From a bacterium (lineage in GTDB: Bacteria > Hydrogenedentota > Hydrogenedentia > Hydrogenedentiales > SLHB01), in NCBI GenBank assembly GCA_024231375.1, contig JAAEQP010001418.1, forward strand, positions 1-24,080: 24,080 nt of DNA, given 5' to 3'. Below, piece by piece: positions 7,060-13,874 of the stretch. Every line of letters begins with the position of its first letter. The first letter of the stretch is position 1. The notes under the pieces are model-generated. The model searched no databases. It saw nothing but the letters and a program-made list of their open reading frames with translations, and was not told where the DNA came from. The translations under genes and the position numbers were made by a program.

Positions 7060-9669
7060 ATGCATACCGTCCGGGGCCTTGAGCCTGCCGGGACGCAACC
7101 GCAGCGAAGTCCATCATTTGGCGTGGCTGCTCGGATCTGCTCGGATGGCCACGCGGATGGAGCCCGCATCTTGAGTACATCTGGAATCCGGGAGAACAAA
7201 CGAGACGCCTCGTCGCCTCCCACTCCGGCAGAAGGCCGCACCTCAACCGAAGGAGCGGCGCAGACCGTCCCCGCGTCGCGCGTTGAGGGTCCCGGGATCA
7301 GCCGCGTCCCGCGCTACCCCAGATGGCTTCCTGTGCTCATTCTGCTCGGCGGCATCCTCCATGCGGTCACCCAGGCTGGCAACCACTTGCTCCTCATCAG
7401 CGACATGCATCAGGAGTTCCTCCTGGTGGTGAGTCTGGCGCTGGTCTTTGCCCCGGCGCTCTATGCGTTGCGGCGCAGCATGACGAACACGACGATCCGG
7501 TATCTCGCGGTATCCGGCGTGCTCTGTAAGGTGATCCATCTTTCGCTCGATGTGGCGGACGACCTGCCTGCGGTTAACGGGTACTGGCTGTTCAACAACG
7601 CCAACGCGGTCCACATCATTCTCCAGGAGGCCTTCGGAGCCGCGGCAGTGGCGCTCCTGCTATCGTGTTTGTACTACTTCGTGGTGTCTCACCAGCGAAG
7701 CGAGGCATTGCTGGCCATCGAGCGCGATCTTCTCAGAGACGAGGCCGCGGTACGCCGCAACGCCGAGATCGCGCAGCAGCACGAGAGGGAGTTCACCAGC
7801 GCGACTCTGGACAGCCTGCCGGGAATCCTGTATCTGCTTGACAAGCACAGCCGTCTCATCCGCTGGAATCGAAATGCGGAAGTGGTTCTAGGGTACACGG
7901 GTGAGGAGCTCTCACGCCTCTCGCCTACGGAGTTCTTCACCGAGGATGCGAGGGGGGACGTGACCCAAGCCATCCAGACCGCCTTCGCGGAGGGGAGCGC
8001 CTCCCTGGAGGCCCCGATGCTGTCGAAGACCGGCACGGTGCGCCCGTACCTGCTGACGGGCCAACGCGTCACCATCGGGGGCGAAGAGTTCGTGCTGGGC
8101 ACTGGTCTGGACATCGGCAAGCGAGTGGCGGCCGAGGAAACGCTTCGCCGCCACAGCGAGGCCCTGGAACAAGCCATGGACGGCATCGCCATTGCCGACC
8201 TCGACGGCGTTCTCCAGTTCGTGAATCCGGCCTGGGCCGCCATGCATGGATACTCACCCAAGGAACTGGAAGGACTGCATCTCAGCGTGTGCCATACGAA
8301 GGAACAGATGGAAAAGGAGGTTCTGCCCTTCAACGAGTTCCTCAAGCAGCAGGAGAGTCATTCGGGCGAGATCGGGCATCTAACGCGGGCCGGGGTCGAG
8401 TTCAGGACCTGGATGTCCACGTCGATCGTCAAGGATGCGAAGGGACGCCCCGTGAGTATGGTCGGTATTGCCCGCGACATCACGCGGGAGCGGAAGCTGG
8501 AAGCCCAAGTTCGCCATGCCCAGAAGATGGAGGCTATCGGCACGCTTGCGGGCGGGATCGCGCATAACCTGCGCAACAATCTGGGCGCCATCCTCGGATG
8601 GATTGAGATCGCGGCGGGAAGCAAGGCTGACCCGGAGCGGGTGAGCGCCGCGTTGAAGCGGGCGACCCGGTCGGGCATGCAGGCTGCCGATCACGTGAAG
8701 CGGTTGCTGACGTTCAGCCGGACCATGGACGGGCAGCGGCGGCCGTTGCGGATAGGTCCCGTCGTGGAGGAGGGCCTTCAGTTGCTGAAGGGGGTGCTGC
8801 CGTCGACGATCCGGTTGCAGCATCGAATCGACGTCGGGGATGCTTACATCCAGGCGGACCCGGACCAGATTCATCAGGTACTCATCAATCTAGGCACGAA
8901 CGCCATCGATGCCATGAAGGAAACAGGCGGCACCCTCTCGGTGACAATCGAGCCGGCTGCCGTCACGGCGGAGCAGGCAGCCGTCTACGTGGGGATGTCG
9001 CCGGGCGACCACGTGCGGCTGAACGTGCGCGACACGGGTCACGGGATGGCCCCCAACGTGCAGGACCACGTGTTCGATCCGTTCTTCACGACCAAGGAGC
9101 CGGGATCGGGCACCGGCCTCGGGATGTCGGTGGTTCACGGCATCGTTGAAGCGCTGGAGGGCGTGATCGAAGTCAACAGCGCGCAGGGCGAGGGCACGTC
9201 GTTCACCATGTTCTTCCCGATCTGTCCCAAACCCGTGGGGCCCGAACCGGAAACGTCCACGTCAGCGGACTACTCGGCGGTACGCGGCCGCGGTCTGGTG
9301 TTGCTGGTGGACGACGATGAGTGGTTCCTGGACATGACGAAAACCGGGCTGGAACTGCTCGGATACTCCGTCGAGGCCTTTGCGGCCGGGGCGGATGCCC
9401 TCTCGGCGTTCCGCGCCACGCCGGACCGGTTCGATGTCGTGCTGACAGACGAAGTGATGCCGGGTATGAAGGGCACGGCGGTCGCTGCCGAGATGACGCG
9501 GGTTCGACCGGAGATCCCCATCATCCTGCTGAGCGGTCTCACCGAGGCGGTGGACCGGTCAAAGGCGCAGGCGGTCGGCGTGCGTGACGTCATCGTGAAG
9601 CCTGTTACGCCGCTGGCGCTCGCCGAGACCCTCGAGCACGTCCTGCCCGACGGATCGCAACGTTCTTGA
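7060..9669 (+). CDS. Membrane-bound hybrid sensor histidine kinase with two PAS domains and a receiver
   Basis: Up to 869 residues. Four hydrophobic segments lie at about 89-210, followed by PAS domain 1 (about 245-360), PAS domain 2 (about 368-485), a dimerisation/phosphoacceptor domain with H502 in GGIAHNLRNN, and a HATPase domain. The HATPase has N-box LINLGTNAIDAM (608-619), DTGHGM (from D658) and FDPFFTTKE with GTGLGM. The C-terminal receiver has D751-D753, phosphoacceptor D797 and K847. It should sense a signal through the membrane or PAS regions and phosphorylate itself and its own receiver; no output domain or partner regulator is adjacent. The residue after H502 is Asn where Asp or Glu is usual. 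The start is uncertain: no Shine-Dalgarno precedes 7060 and residues 1-85 look unstructured, so a start at an internal GTG or TTG is possible. Confidence 0.92.
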   Translation: MHTVRGLEPAGTQPQRSPSFGVAARICSDGHADGARILSTSGIRENKRDASSPPTPAEGRTSTEGAAQTVPASRVEGPGISRVPRYPRWLPVLILLGGILHAVTQAGNHLLLISDMHQEFLLVVSLALVFAPALYALRRSMTNTTIRYLAVSGVLCKVIHLSLDVADDLPAVNGYWLFNNANAVHIILQEAFGAAAVALLLSCLYYFVVSHQRSEALLAIERDLLRDEAAVRRNAEIAQQHEREFTSATLDSLPGILYLLDKHSRLIRWNRNAEVVLGYTGEELSRLSPTEFFTEDARGDVTQAIQTAFAEGSASLEAPMLSKTGTVRPYLLTGQRVTIGGEEFVLGTGLDIGKRVAAEETLRRHSEALEQAMDGIAIADLDGVLQFVNPAWAAMHGYSPKELEGLHLSVCHTKEQMEKEVLPFNEFLKQQESHSGEIGHLTRAGVEFRTWMSTSIVKDAKGRPVSMVGIARDITRERKLEAQVRHAQKMEAIGTLAGGIAHNLRNNLGAILGWIEIAAGSKADPERVSAALKRATRSGMQAADHVKRLLTFSRTMDGQRRPLRIGPVVEEGLQLLKGVLPSTIRLQHRIDVGDAYIQADPDQIHQVLINLGTNAIDAMKETGGTLSVTIEPAAVTAEQAAVYVGMSPGDHVRLNVRDTGHGMAPNVQDHVFDPFFTTKEPGSGTGLGMSVVHGIVEALEGVIEVNSAQGEGTSFTMFFPICPKPVGPEPETSTSADYSAVRGRGLVLLVDDDEWFLDMTKTGLELLGYSVEAFAAGADALSAFRATPDRFDVVLTDEVMPGMKGTAVAAEMTRVRPEIPIILLSGLTEAVDRSKAQAVGVRDVIVKPVTPLALAETLEHVLPDGSQRS

Positions 9670-9711
9670 TTCCGCGTCGAGTTGACGCGCCGAGCCCACT
9701 CCGCGGATCCC

Positions 9712-9741
9712 TTGACGACACCTGACTCCCGGTCATAGACT
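9712..9741 (+). promoter_or_regulatory. Probable promoter of the tetR-hydrolase pair
   Basis: TTGACG (9712-9717), an 18-bp spacer and TAGACT (9736-9741) lie 32 bp before the TetR ATG. The downstream bases GACTAGG also occur at the promoter at 6938-6966. No clear inverted repeat for TetR binding is seen next to it. Confidence 0.45.
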
Positions 9742-9773
9742 AGGAATCCACCTGATCGGGGAGGTTTGCGGCC

Positions 9774-10535
9774 ATGGGTTCACTCAGTCCGAAGCAGCGC
9801 GAGATTCGCGAGCGAGAGCAATTGGTGCTGAAGGTCGCCCGCGAGATGTTCTTTGAGCAGGGCTACTATGGCCTGACTATGGGCAAGATAGCTCGGGAGA
9901 TTGGGTGCGCCAAAGGCACGGTCTACCTCCACTTCCCCTGCAAGGAGGACTTGATTCTGGCGCTGGCGCTGCAGTGCCACGAACGGCGCCAGGCGCTGTT
10001 TGCCCGAGCACTGGGATCGCCCGGCCGATCGCGGGAACACCTGGTGGCTGTCGCATACGCGGCTGAAATCTACACCCGGTTGTACCCGGGCGACATGCAG
10101 ATCTTCCACTCCATCACAGGTCCCCTTCGAGAGAAAACGTCTCCCGAGCGGGATGAGGCGTTCCGGCTCATGGAGCACCAAGCGATGCTGTTTCTGGTCG
10201 GTGTCTTCGACCTGGCGGTGGTTGACGGCGACTTGGTGCTCCCCTCCGGCGTGACTCCAGGCCATCTGGCGTGGGAGTTCTGGTCGTTGGCGGACGGGGC
10301 CCACGGCCTCGTGTTGAGTGACGTGTCTCTGGCAGATCTCGGGGTGACGCAACCTTACGCATCGCTCATGCGGTCCGTGCATCGACTGGCCGATTCGTAC
10401 GGGTGGAAGCCGCTGACATGTGAGTGGGACTACGACGTGACCCTGGACCGGGTTCGCCGCGAGGTGTTTCCGGAGGAGTCGCGGCGGTTGATGGAGTTGG
10501 AACAGGCGGAGAGTGGTGATAGCCCGATCGGCTAG
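9774..10535 (+). CDS. TetR/AcrR-family transcriptional regulator
   Basis: 253 residues. The N-terminal TetR DNA-binding domain spans about residues 14-62: a first helix with VAREMFFEQGYYGLTM, then the helix-turn-helix and closing block KIAREIGCAKGTVYLHF and KEDL, which are diagnostic. The remaining ~190 residues are a divergent ligand-binding and dimerisation region, a little longer than average for the family. The ATG has GGGGAGG 8 bases upstream. The gene is followed after 21 bp by a secreted hydrolase in the same direction, so the two are probably cotranscribed and the regulator may control the pair. The ligand is unknown. Confidence 0.92.
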   Translation: MGSLSPKQREIREREQLVLKVAREMFFEQGYYGLTMGKIAREIGCAKGTVYLHFPCKEDLILALALQCHERRQALFARALGSPGRSREHLVAVAYAAEIYTRLYPGDMQIFHSITGPLREKTSPERDEAFRLMEHQAMLFLVGVFDLAVVDGDLVLPSGVTPGHLAWEFWSLADGAHGLVLSDVSLADLGVTQPYASLMRSVHRLADSYGWKPLTCEWDYDVTLDRVRREVFPEESRRLMELEQAESGDSPIG

Positions 10536-10556
10536 ACCGCGGAAGGGAGCGACAAC

Positions 10557-11624
10557 GTGGTGTTGATGGCAGTAGGCATACTGGGGTTGAACGCAGTACT
10601 GGGCGCATCGGCAGACGCCGGCTGGCCCGCGTTGCCGGAGGCGGACGGAGAGGTTGTGATTCCCGCGCAGGAGTGGCCCATTGTACCGGGTCCCCGCACG
10701 GTGAAGGTGTACGTCCGGTATCCTGGTAAATCGCTGGCCAATGTGACGGAAGAGACGGGGCTCATGATAAGCGCCCACAACTGGGGCAACACAGCGTGGT
10801 CCGGCACGGCCCATCCGGAAGCGCTCGCGGAACGCTTCAACGTGGTGGCCATATCGCTGGACTACCTGCAGAGCGGGCGGGAATGGAAAGAGCATCCGCC
10901 CTACGATTTCGGTTACTTGCAGGCGCTGGATGCGTTGCGCGCGTTGTACCTGGTGTTCAATGGTCTCGACGAACTGGACAAACCGTTCGCACGGGGCCGC
11001 ATCTACTGCACGGGCGGTTCCGGTGGTGGCAACGTGACGCTGATGGCCAACAAACTCGCGCCGCGCACGTTCGCATGTTCCATCGACAAGTGCGGCATGG
11101 CCGAGTTGGCGGACGACATCGCCTACGGCGAGCCGGGGCGCACACACCTCAACGCCCGGTACAGCCGCGACCCGGAGAGTCCTCAGTATTTGTCACCCGA
11201 TGGACAAGCATTGCGCCACGTCGGAAACCCGGACCATCTGGCGGTGATGAAGGCGCTGGGCAATGAAACGAAACTGCTGGTGGTGCATGGCGTGGACGAT
11301 GCGTCGTGTCCCTTCGAAGACAAGAAGCGGATGGTGGACCACATGATCGCCGCGGGTCTCGACGTGGAGCCCCACTACATCACGAAGGCGGACGTGGACG
11401 GCGAGATCGTGAAGAGCGCAGGTCACTCGCTTGGAGACCGGACGCGCATCGTGTTCAAGTTCGCGGATCGCTATCTGCTTCCGGATAGTTCGGAGCGTCT
11501 GATTCGCAAAGGCAAAACTGACTTCGAACGCCGCGACGAAGAGGTCCGCTACGAGACGGCGAACGGTGCATATGTGATCTCGTACACGAACGGATATCCC
11601 GTAGGACGGTTCGAGGCGCGTTAG
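10557..11624 (+). CDS. Secreted alpha/beta-hydrolase fold protein (esterase/peptidase-like)
   Basis: 355 residues with a GTG start, GGAAGGGAG about 7 bases upstream; an ATG three codons later is an alternative. An N-terminal hydrophobic segment of about 20 residues ending near ASADA looks like a signal peptide. Nucleophile elbow GGSGGGN has S155; the probable acid is D247 or D248 in VHGVDDAS; the probable base is H290 in SAGHS. The layout fits the prolyl-oligopeptidase/DUF2920-like branch of alpha/beta hydrolases. The reaction is probably ester or amide hydrolysis outside the cytoplasm, substrate unknown. It follows the TetR gene and converges on the next minus-strand gene with 16 bp between stops. 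Confidence 0.82.
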   Translation: MVLMAVGILGLNAVLGASADAGWPALPEADGEVVIPAQEWPIVPGPRTVKVYVRYPGKSLANVTEETGLMISAHNWGNTAWSGTAHPEALAERFNVVAISLDYLQSGREWKEHPPYDFGYLQALDALRALYLVFNGLDELDKPFARGRIYCTGGSGGGNVTLMANKLAPRTFACSIDKCGMAELADDIAYGEPGRTHLNARYSRDPESPQYLSPDGQALRHVGNPDHLAVMKALGNETKLLVVHGVDDASCPFEDKKRMVDHMIAAGLDVEPHYITKADVDGEIVKSAGHSLGDRTRIVFKFADRYLLPDSSERLIRKGKTDFERRDEEVRYETANGAYVISYTNGYPVGRFEAR

Positions 11625-11640
11625 GCGATAGGCGCGTGGG

Positions 11641-12348
11641 TCAGGAACCCTCTTCCGCGAACAGTTCCGAGGGAGAAAGTCCGGACGCAGCGGCGGCGCT
11701 CAGTGCGGATTCTCTATCGTAGTCCGCGCGGCGAAACTCCACTGACCATGGGTCCGCGTCCGTGTCTACGACCGCGTAGAGGGCTCCTCCCTCAGGGCCG
11801 ACCGGATGTCCCACGCTGCCGGGGCTGACGAACAAGCACCCGTCAACCATGCGCGAGAAGGGATGGGGTGACCGTCCGCACACGACGATGTCGGCGTTGG
11901 CCGACTCCCGTATGCGGCGTAAGCGTTGCAGATCGGTGTCGGGCGCGAGTGTCTCGCTGGCGCTGGCGGGCGTCCCGTGGCAGACCAGAATGCACAGCTC
12001 CTCAAGCCGGACTTCTGCCGTCTTGCGGAACGAATGCACCGACTCGAGATTCGAACTGGACAGTTGGTCGTAGGTCCATTCGACCGCTGTCATCAGAGGC
12101 GCGGGCAATCGCCGCCTCATCGAGTCGGCCTTGCGCATGTATCGGACGATGGCGCGATCAAGCTCGCCCTGAACGCAGGTGACGTGCGCATGGGCGAGGC
12201 GCTCAATCGTTTCGTTGGGCCACGGGTATCCCACGCATGAGTCGCCGACGTTCACAACGGTGAGTATGCCGGCGCGATCAACGTCCTCGAGGACGGCTTC
12301 CAACGCCTTCACGTTGCCTCGAATTCCGCCCAGCGCAACGAATTGCAT
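11641..12348 (-). CDS. Degenerate calcineurin-like metallophosphoesterase (YfcE/MJ0936-type), probable pseudoenzyme
   Basis: 235 residues, starting at the ATG whose product begins MQFVAL; the frame stays open further upstream but without family features. The fold is recognisable from the order of blocks: LGGIRGN (6-12), VGDSCVGYPWPNE (34-46), GELD (61-64), CHGTP (123-127), CGRSPHPF (157-164) and SPGSVG. In active relatives these read SDIHGN, GDxVGYGPxPNE, GNHD, xHGTP, GHTHxPF and NPGSVG. Thus the first Asp and His, the Asn and His of GNHD, and both His of GHTH are replaced; only D36 and H124 survive. It probably cannot hold a dinuclear metal centre, and may be a binding or regulatory protein. 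No convincing Shine-Dalgarno is seen. Confidence 0.8.
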   Translation of the reverse strand: MQFVALGGIRGNVKALEAVLEDVDRAGILTVVNVGDSCVGYPWPNETIERLAHAHVTCVQGELDRAIVRYMRKADSMRRRLPAPLMTAVEWTYDQLSSSNLESVHSFRKTAEVRLEELCILVCHGTPASASETLAPDTDLQRLRRIRESANADIVVCGRSPHPFSRMVDGCLFVSPGSVGHPVGPEGGALYAVVDTDADPWSVEFRRADYDRESALSAAAASGLSPSELFAEEGS

Positions 12349-12466
12349 GGTGTCGGTTGTCCCTATTCTTGTTGACCCTTGGTCTCGGCGCCGCGAATCC
12401 TCACCGGGCTGCAAGCGACTACTATAGCGGGACCGCGCCGACCAACGCAAGATCGCAACTCGTTGT

Positions 12467-12499
12467 GCCTCAAGGCGTTACAGGCGCGCGCCTTGAGGC
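12467..12499. repeat. Perfect 11-bp inverted repeat between divergent genes
   Basis: GCCTCAAGGCG (12467-12477) and CGCCTTGAGGC (12489-12499) pair perfectly around an 11-base loop. There is no T-tract on either side, so an intrinsic terminator is unlikely. It lies in the 389-bp gap between the phosphoesterase-like gene (leftward) and the HU gene (rightward), about 80 bp upstream of the HU promoter. Apart from this hairpin and the promoter, the gap shows only a short TTTCAG/CTGAAA inverted repeat at 12560-12573. Confidence 0.5.
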
Positions 12500-12580
12500 G
12501 TCGGCAATTCGGATCGCGGATCGCCCCCTAAACACAGGGGTTTTCGAGATCGAATTTCATTTCAGGTCTGAAAATAGGGC

Positions 12581-12609
12581 TTGACAAAACGGTGGATGTT
12601 TTGTAAGAC
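12581..12609 (+). promoter_or_regulatory. Probable promoter of the HU gene
   Basis: A perfect -35 TTGACA (12581-12586) is followed after 17 bp by TAAGAC (12604-12609), a weaker -10. Transcription from here would give an untranslated leader of roughly 120 bases before the ATG at 12738. A 6-bp inverted repeat (TTTCAG, CTGAAA) ends 7 bp before the -35 and could be an operator. Confidence 0.5.
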
Positions 12610-12737
12610 ACCTATCAGACGGAGGGGACTGAATCCACTCAATACACTTGCATCAAAGCATTGCGGCGAAGCGCCTCTTGCGTAGTTGCCGCGCGCTTGA
12701 AGACGTGATTTCAGTCGCGAAACGAAGGAGAAGCGCA

Positions 12738-13034
12738 ATGGCACCGAAGAAAGCGATGACGAAAGCTCAGATCGTCGCGAAGCTGGCGGACCAGACCGGC
12801 CTGACGAAGAAGGACATAGCGAACGTATTGGCCGAGATGACGGACCTGGCATACAAAGAAGCCAAAGTTGGCTTCACGATTCCGGGACTTGGCAAGTTGG
12901 TCGTCGTTGCCCGCAAGGCGCGCATGGGTCGCAATCCCGCCACGGGCGAGCAGATCAAGATTCCGGCCAAGAAGGTGCTGAAGTTCCGCATCGCCAAGGC
13001 CGCAAAGGACGCGATCAGCCCGGCCAAGAAGTAG
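12738..13034 (+). CDS. hup: HU-family nucleoid DNA-binding protein
   Basis: 98 residues, close to the 90 of typical HU. It opens with a Lys-rich stretch (MAPKKAMTKAQIVAKLA) rather than the usual MNKxxL, then a helical dimerisation half and the beta-arm region GFTIPGLGKL, RKARMGRNPATGEQIKIPA, ending with KVLKFRIAKAAKDAI. The arm contains the conserved GRNPxTGExIxIPA block with the DNA-intercalating proline. HU dimers bind and bend DNA without strict sequence preference and compact the chromosome. The ATG is set by GAAGGAG 7 bases upstream; an upstream in-frame ATG at 12648 lacks a ribosome site. The Lys/Ala-rich ends hint at a slightly extended basic variant. Confidence 0.95.
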   Translation: MAPKKAMTKAQIVAKLADQTGLTKKDIANVLAEMTDLAYKEAKVGFTIPGLGKLVVVARKARMGRNPATGEQIKIPAKKVLKFRIAKAAKDAISPAKK

Positions 13035-13050
13035 ACCCGTTGAGTTTGCT

Positions 13051-13083
13051 GCCGGCCCGCGACGCATGGGCGTGCGGGCCGGC
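13051..13083 (+). terminator. Hairpin after the HU gene, possible terminator
   Basis: GCCGGCCCGC (13051-13060) and GCGGGCCGGC (13074-13083) form a perfect 10-bp GC stem 16 bp after the HU stop. The following bases ATTGCATG are not T-rich, so it may mark the 3' end or protect it rather than be a strong intrinsic terminator. Confidence 0.5.
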
Positions 13084-13134
13084 ATTGCATGTCCGCGGGC
13101 GGTGCAGCCGGTACGCCTCGATCTACCGCGCGAT

Positions 13135-13162
13135 TGACTGAGCCCATGAGGGCTGGTAGAAT
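13135..13162 (+). promoter_or_regulatory. Promoter of the pyrimidine operon
   Basis: TTGACT (13135-13140), 16 bp, TAGAAT (13157-13162), with TGG directly before the -10 as in extended -10 promoters. Five of six bases match in each box. The start would be near 13169, giving a leader of about 100 bases that contains a short ORF and a terminator before pyrR. Confidence 0.7.
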
Positions 13163-13211
13163 CCGCGGAACACAGAGACATACGGAACCCATCTCACGGG
13201 GACGGACAGAA

Positions 13212-13244
13212 ATGAACCAAACGAACCTTCTCATTCCGCAATGA
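13212..13244 (+). CDS. Possible 10-codon leader peptide of the pyr operon
   Basis: An ATG at 13212, about 9 bases after a GGGGACGG purine run, opens a frame encoding MNQTNLLIPQ and stopping with TGA at 13242-13244. Codons 5 to 10 and the stop fall inside the terminator hairpin (13226-13249). A ribosome reaching the stop would cover both arms and prevent the hairpin. The arrangement recalls the E. coli pyrBI leader, but that RNA has a U-rich pause region in the leader which is not evident here. Whether it is translated is inference; so short an ORF could arise by chance. Confidence 0.35.
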   Translation: MNQTNLLIPQ

Positions 13245-13259
13245 GAAGGCGTTTTTTTT
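13226..13259 (+). terminator. Intrinsic terminator (attenuator) directly ahead of pyrR
   Basis: CCTTCTCATT (13226-13235), loop CCGC, AATGAGAAGG (13240-13249), then CG and eight Ts (13252-13259). It is a textbook intrinsic terminator and ends only 12 bp before the pyrR start. Because a strong promoter lies upstream of it (13135-13162), it most likely attenuates the pyr operon rather than ending the HU transcript. I found no convincing antiterminator or PyrR-binding hairpin. Confidence 0.85.
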
Positions 13260-13271
13260 GGGCGGGACGGC

Positions 13272-13874
13272 ATGTGCGAACACAATGAACCGGAAACCAC
13301 GGTGGTCCTGGATGCGGCAGGGGTCGGCGAAGCGATCCTTCGCATGGCTCAGGAGATCGTGTCCACCCACGAAGATCTTCACTCGCTGGTGCTGTTGGGA
13401 GTCTTGAGTCGGGGTCGACCGTTGGCCGATCGGCTTGCAGAGGCTATCGGACAACTCACGGGGGTGCAGCCAAGGGTCGGCTCCCTCTCGACGACACTGT
13501 ACCGCGACGATCTGCGGTCGGGCCGGGCGTCCGGGATCAGCGGTGAGGGGGGAACCCACTTCGAGTTCGACGTGGATGGCACGACGGTTCTGTTGATCGA
13601 CGATGTGCTATCGACGGGTCGGACGGTGCGCGCGGCCATGGACGAGATCATGGACTATGGCCGGCCACACCGGATCATGCTGGTGTGCTTGGTGGATCGC
13701 GGGTTGCGTGAATTGCCGATTCAGGCGGATTATCTGGGTTGGTCGCTGGCGACGGGAGCGGACGACCACGTGTCGGTGCGGCTCAAAGAGGCCGACGGCG
13801 AGGATGCGGTGTTGCTGGAGCGGGCGTCGACGATTGACGCGCCAGCCGAACCGCAGGAGAAAGGGGACGAGTAG
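13272..13874 (+). CDS. pyrR: Bifunctional pyrimidine operon regulator/uracil phosphoribosyltransferase PyrR
   Basis: 200 residues, slightly longer than Bacillus PyrR (about 180) because of an acidic C-terminal tail. Diagnostic features are STTLYRDDL (near 73-81), the PRPP-binding loop LLIDDVLSTGRTVRAAMD with D110 and D111, and LVDRGLRELPIQADY, all characteristic of PyrR rather than of Upp. PyrR binds pyr mRNA when UMP/UTP is high and promotes termination; it also can convert uracil and PRPP to UMP. The gene heads pyrR-pyrB-pyrC, begins 12 bp after an intrinsic terminator, and its TAG stop directly abuts the pyrB ATG. GGGCGGGA serves as a moderate ribosome site. Confidence 0.96.
   Translation: MCEHNEPETTVVLDAAGVGEAILRMAQEIVSTHEDLHSLVLLGVLSRGRPLADRLAEAIGQLTGVQPRVGSLSTTLYRDDLRSGRASGISGEGGTHFEFDVDGTTVLLIDDVLSTGRTVRAAMDEIMDYGRPHRIMLVCLVDRGLRELPIQADYLGWSLATGADDHVSVRLKEADGEDAVLLERASTIDAPAEPQEKGDE

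Noticed and set aside
9780..11147. Long minus-strand open frame opposite the TetR and hydrolase genes
   Set aside because: Its translation has no recognisable domain, and the plus-strand genes carry clear TetR and GGSGGGN motifs.
13141..13154. AGCCC/GGGCT hairpin near the pyr leader as a PyrR site
   Set aside because: It lies between the -35 and -10 of the promoter and would not be in the transcript from that promoter.
13173..13178. CAGAGA in the pyr leader, matching the PyrR-binding hexaloop consensus CNGNGA
   Set aside because: The flanking bases (ACA and CAT) do not pair into the required stem, so a Bacillus-type PyrR binding loop is not supported.
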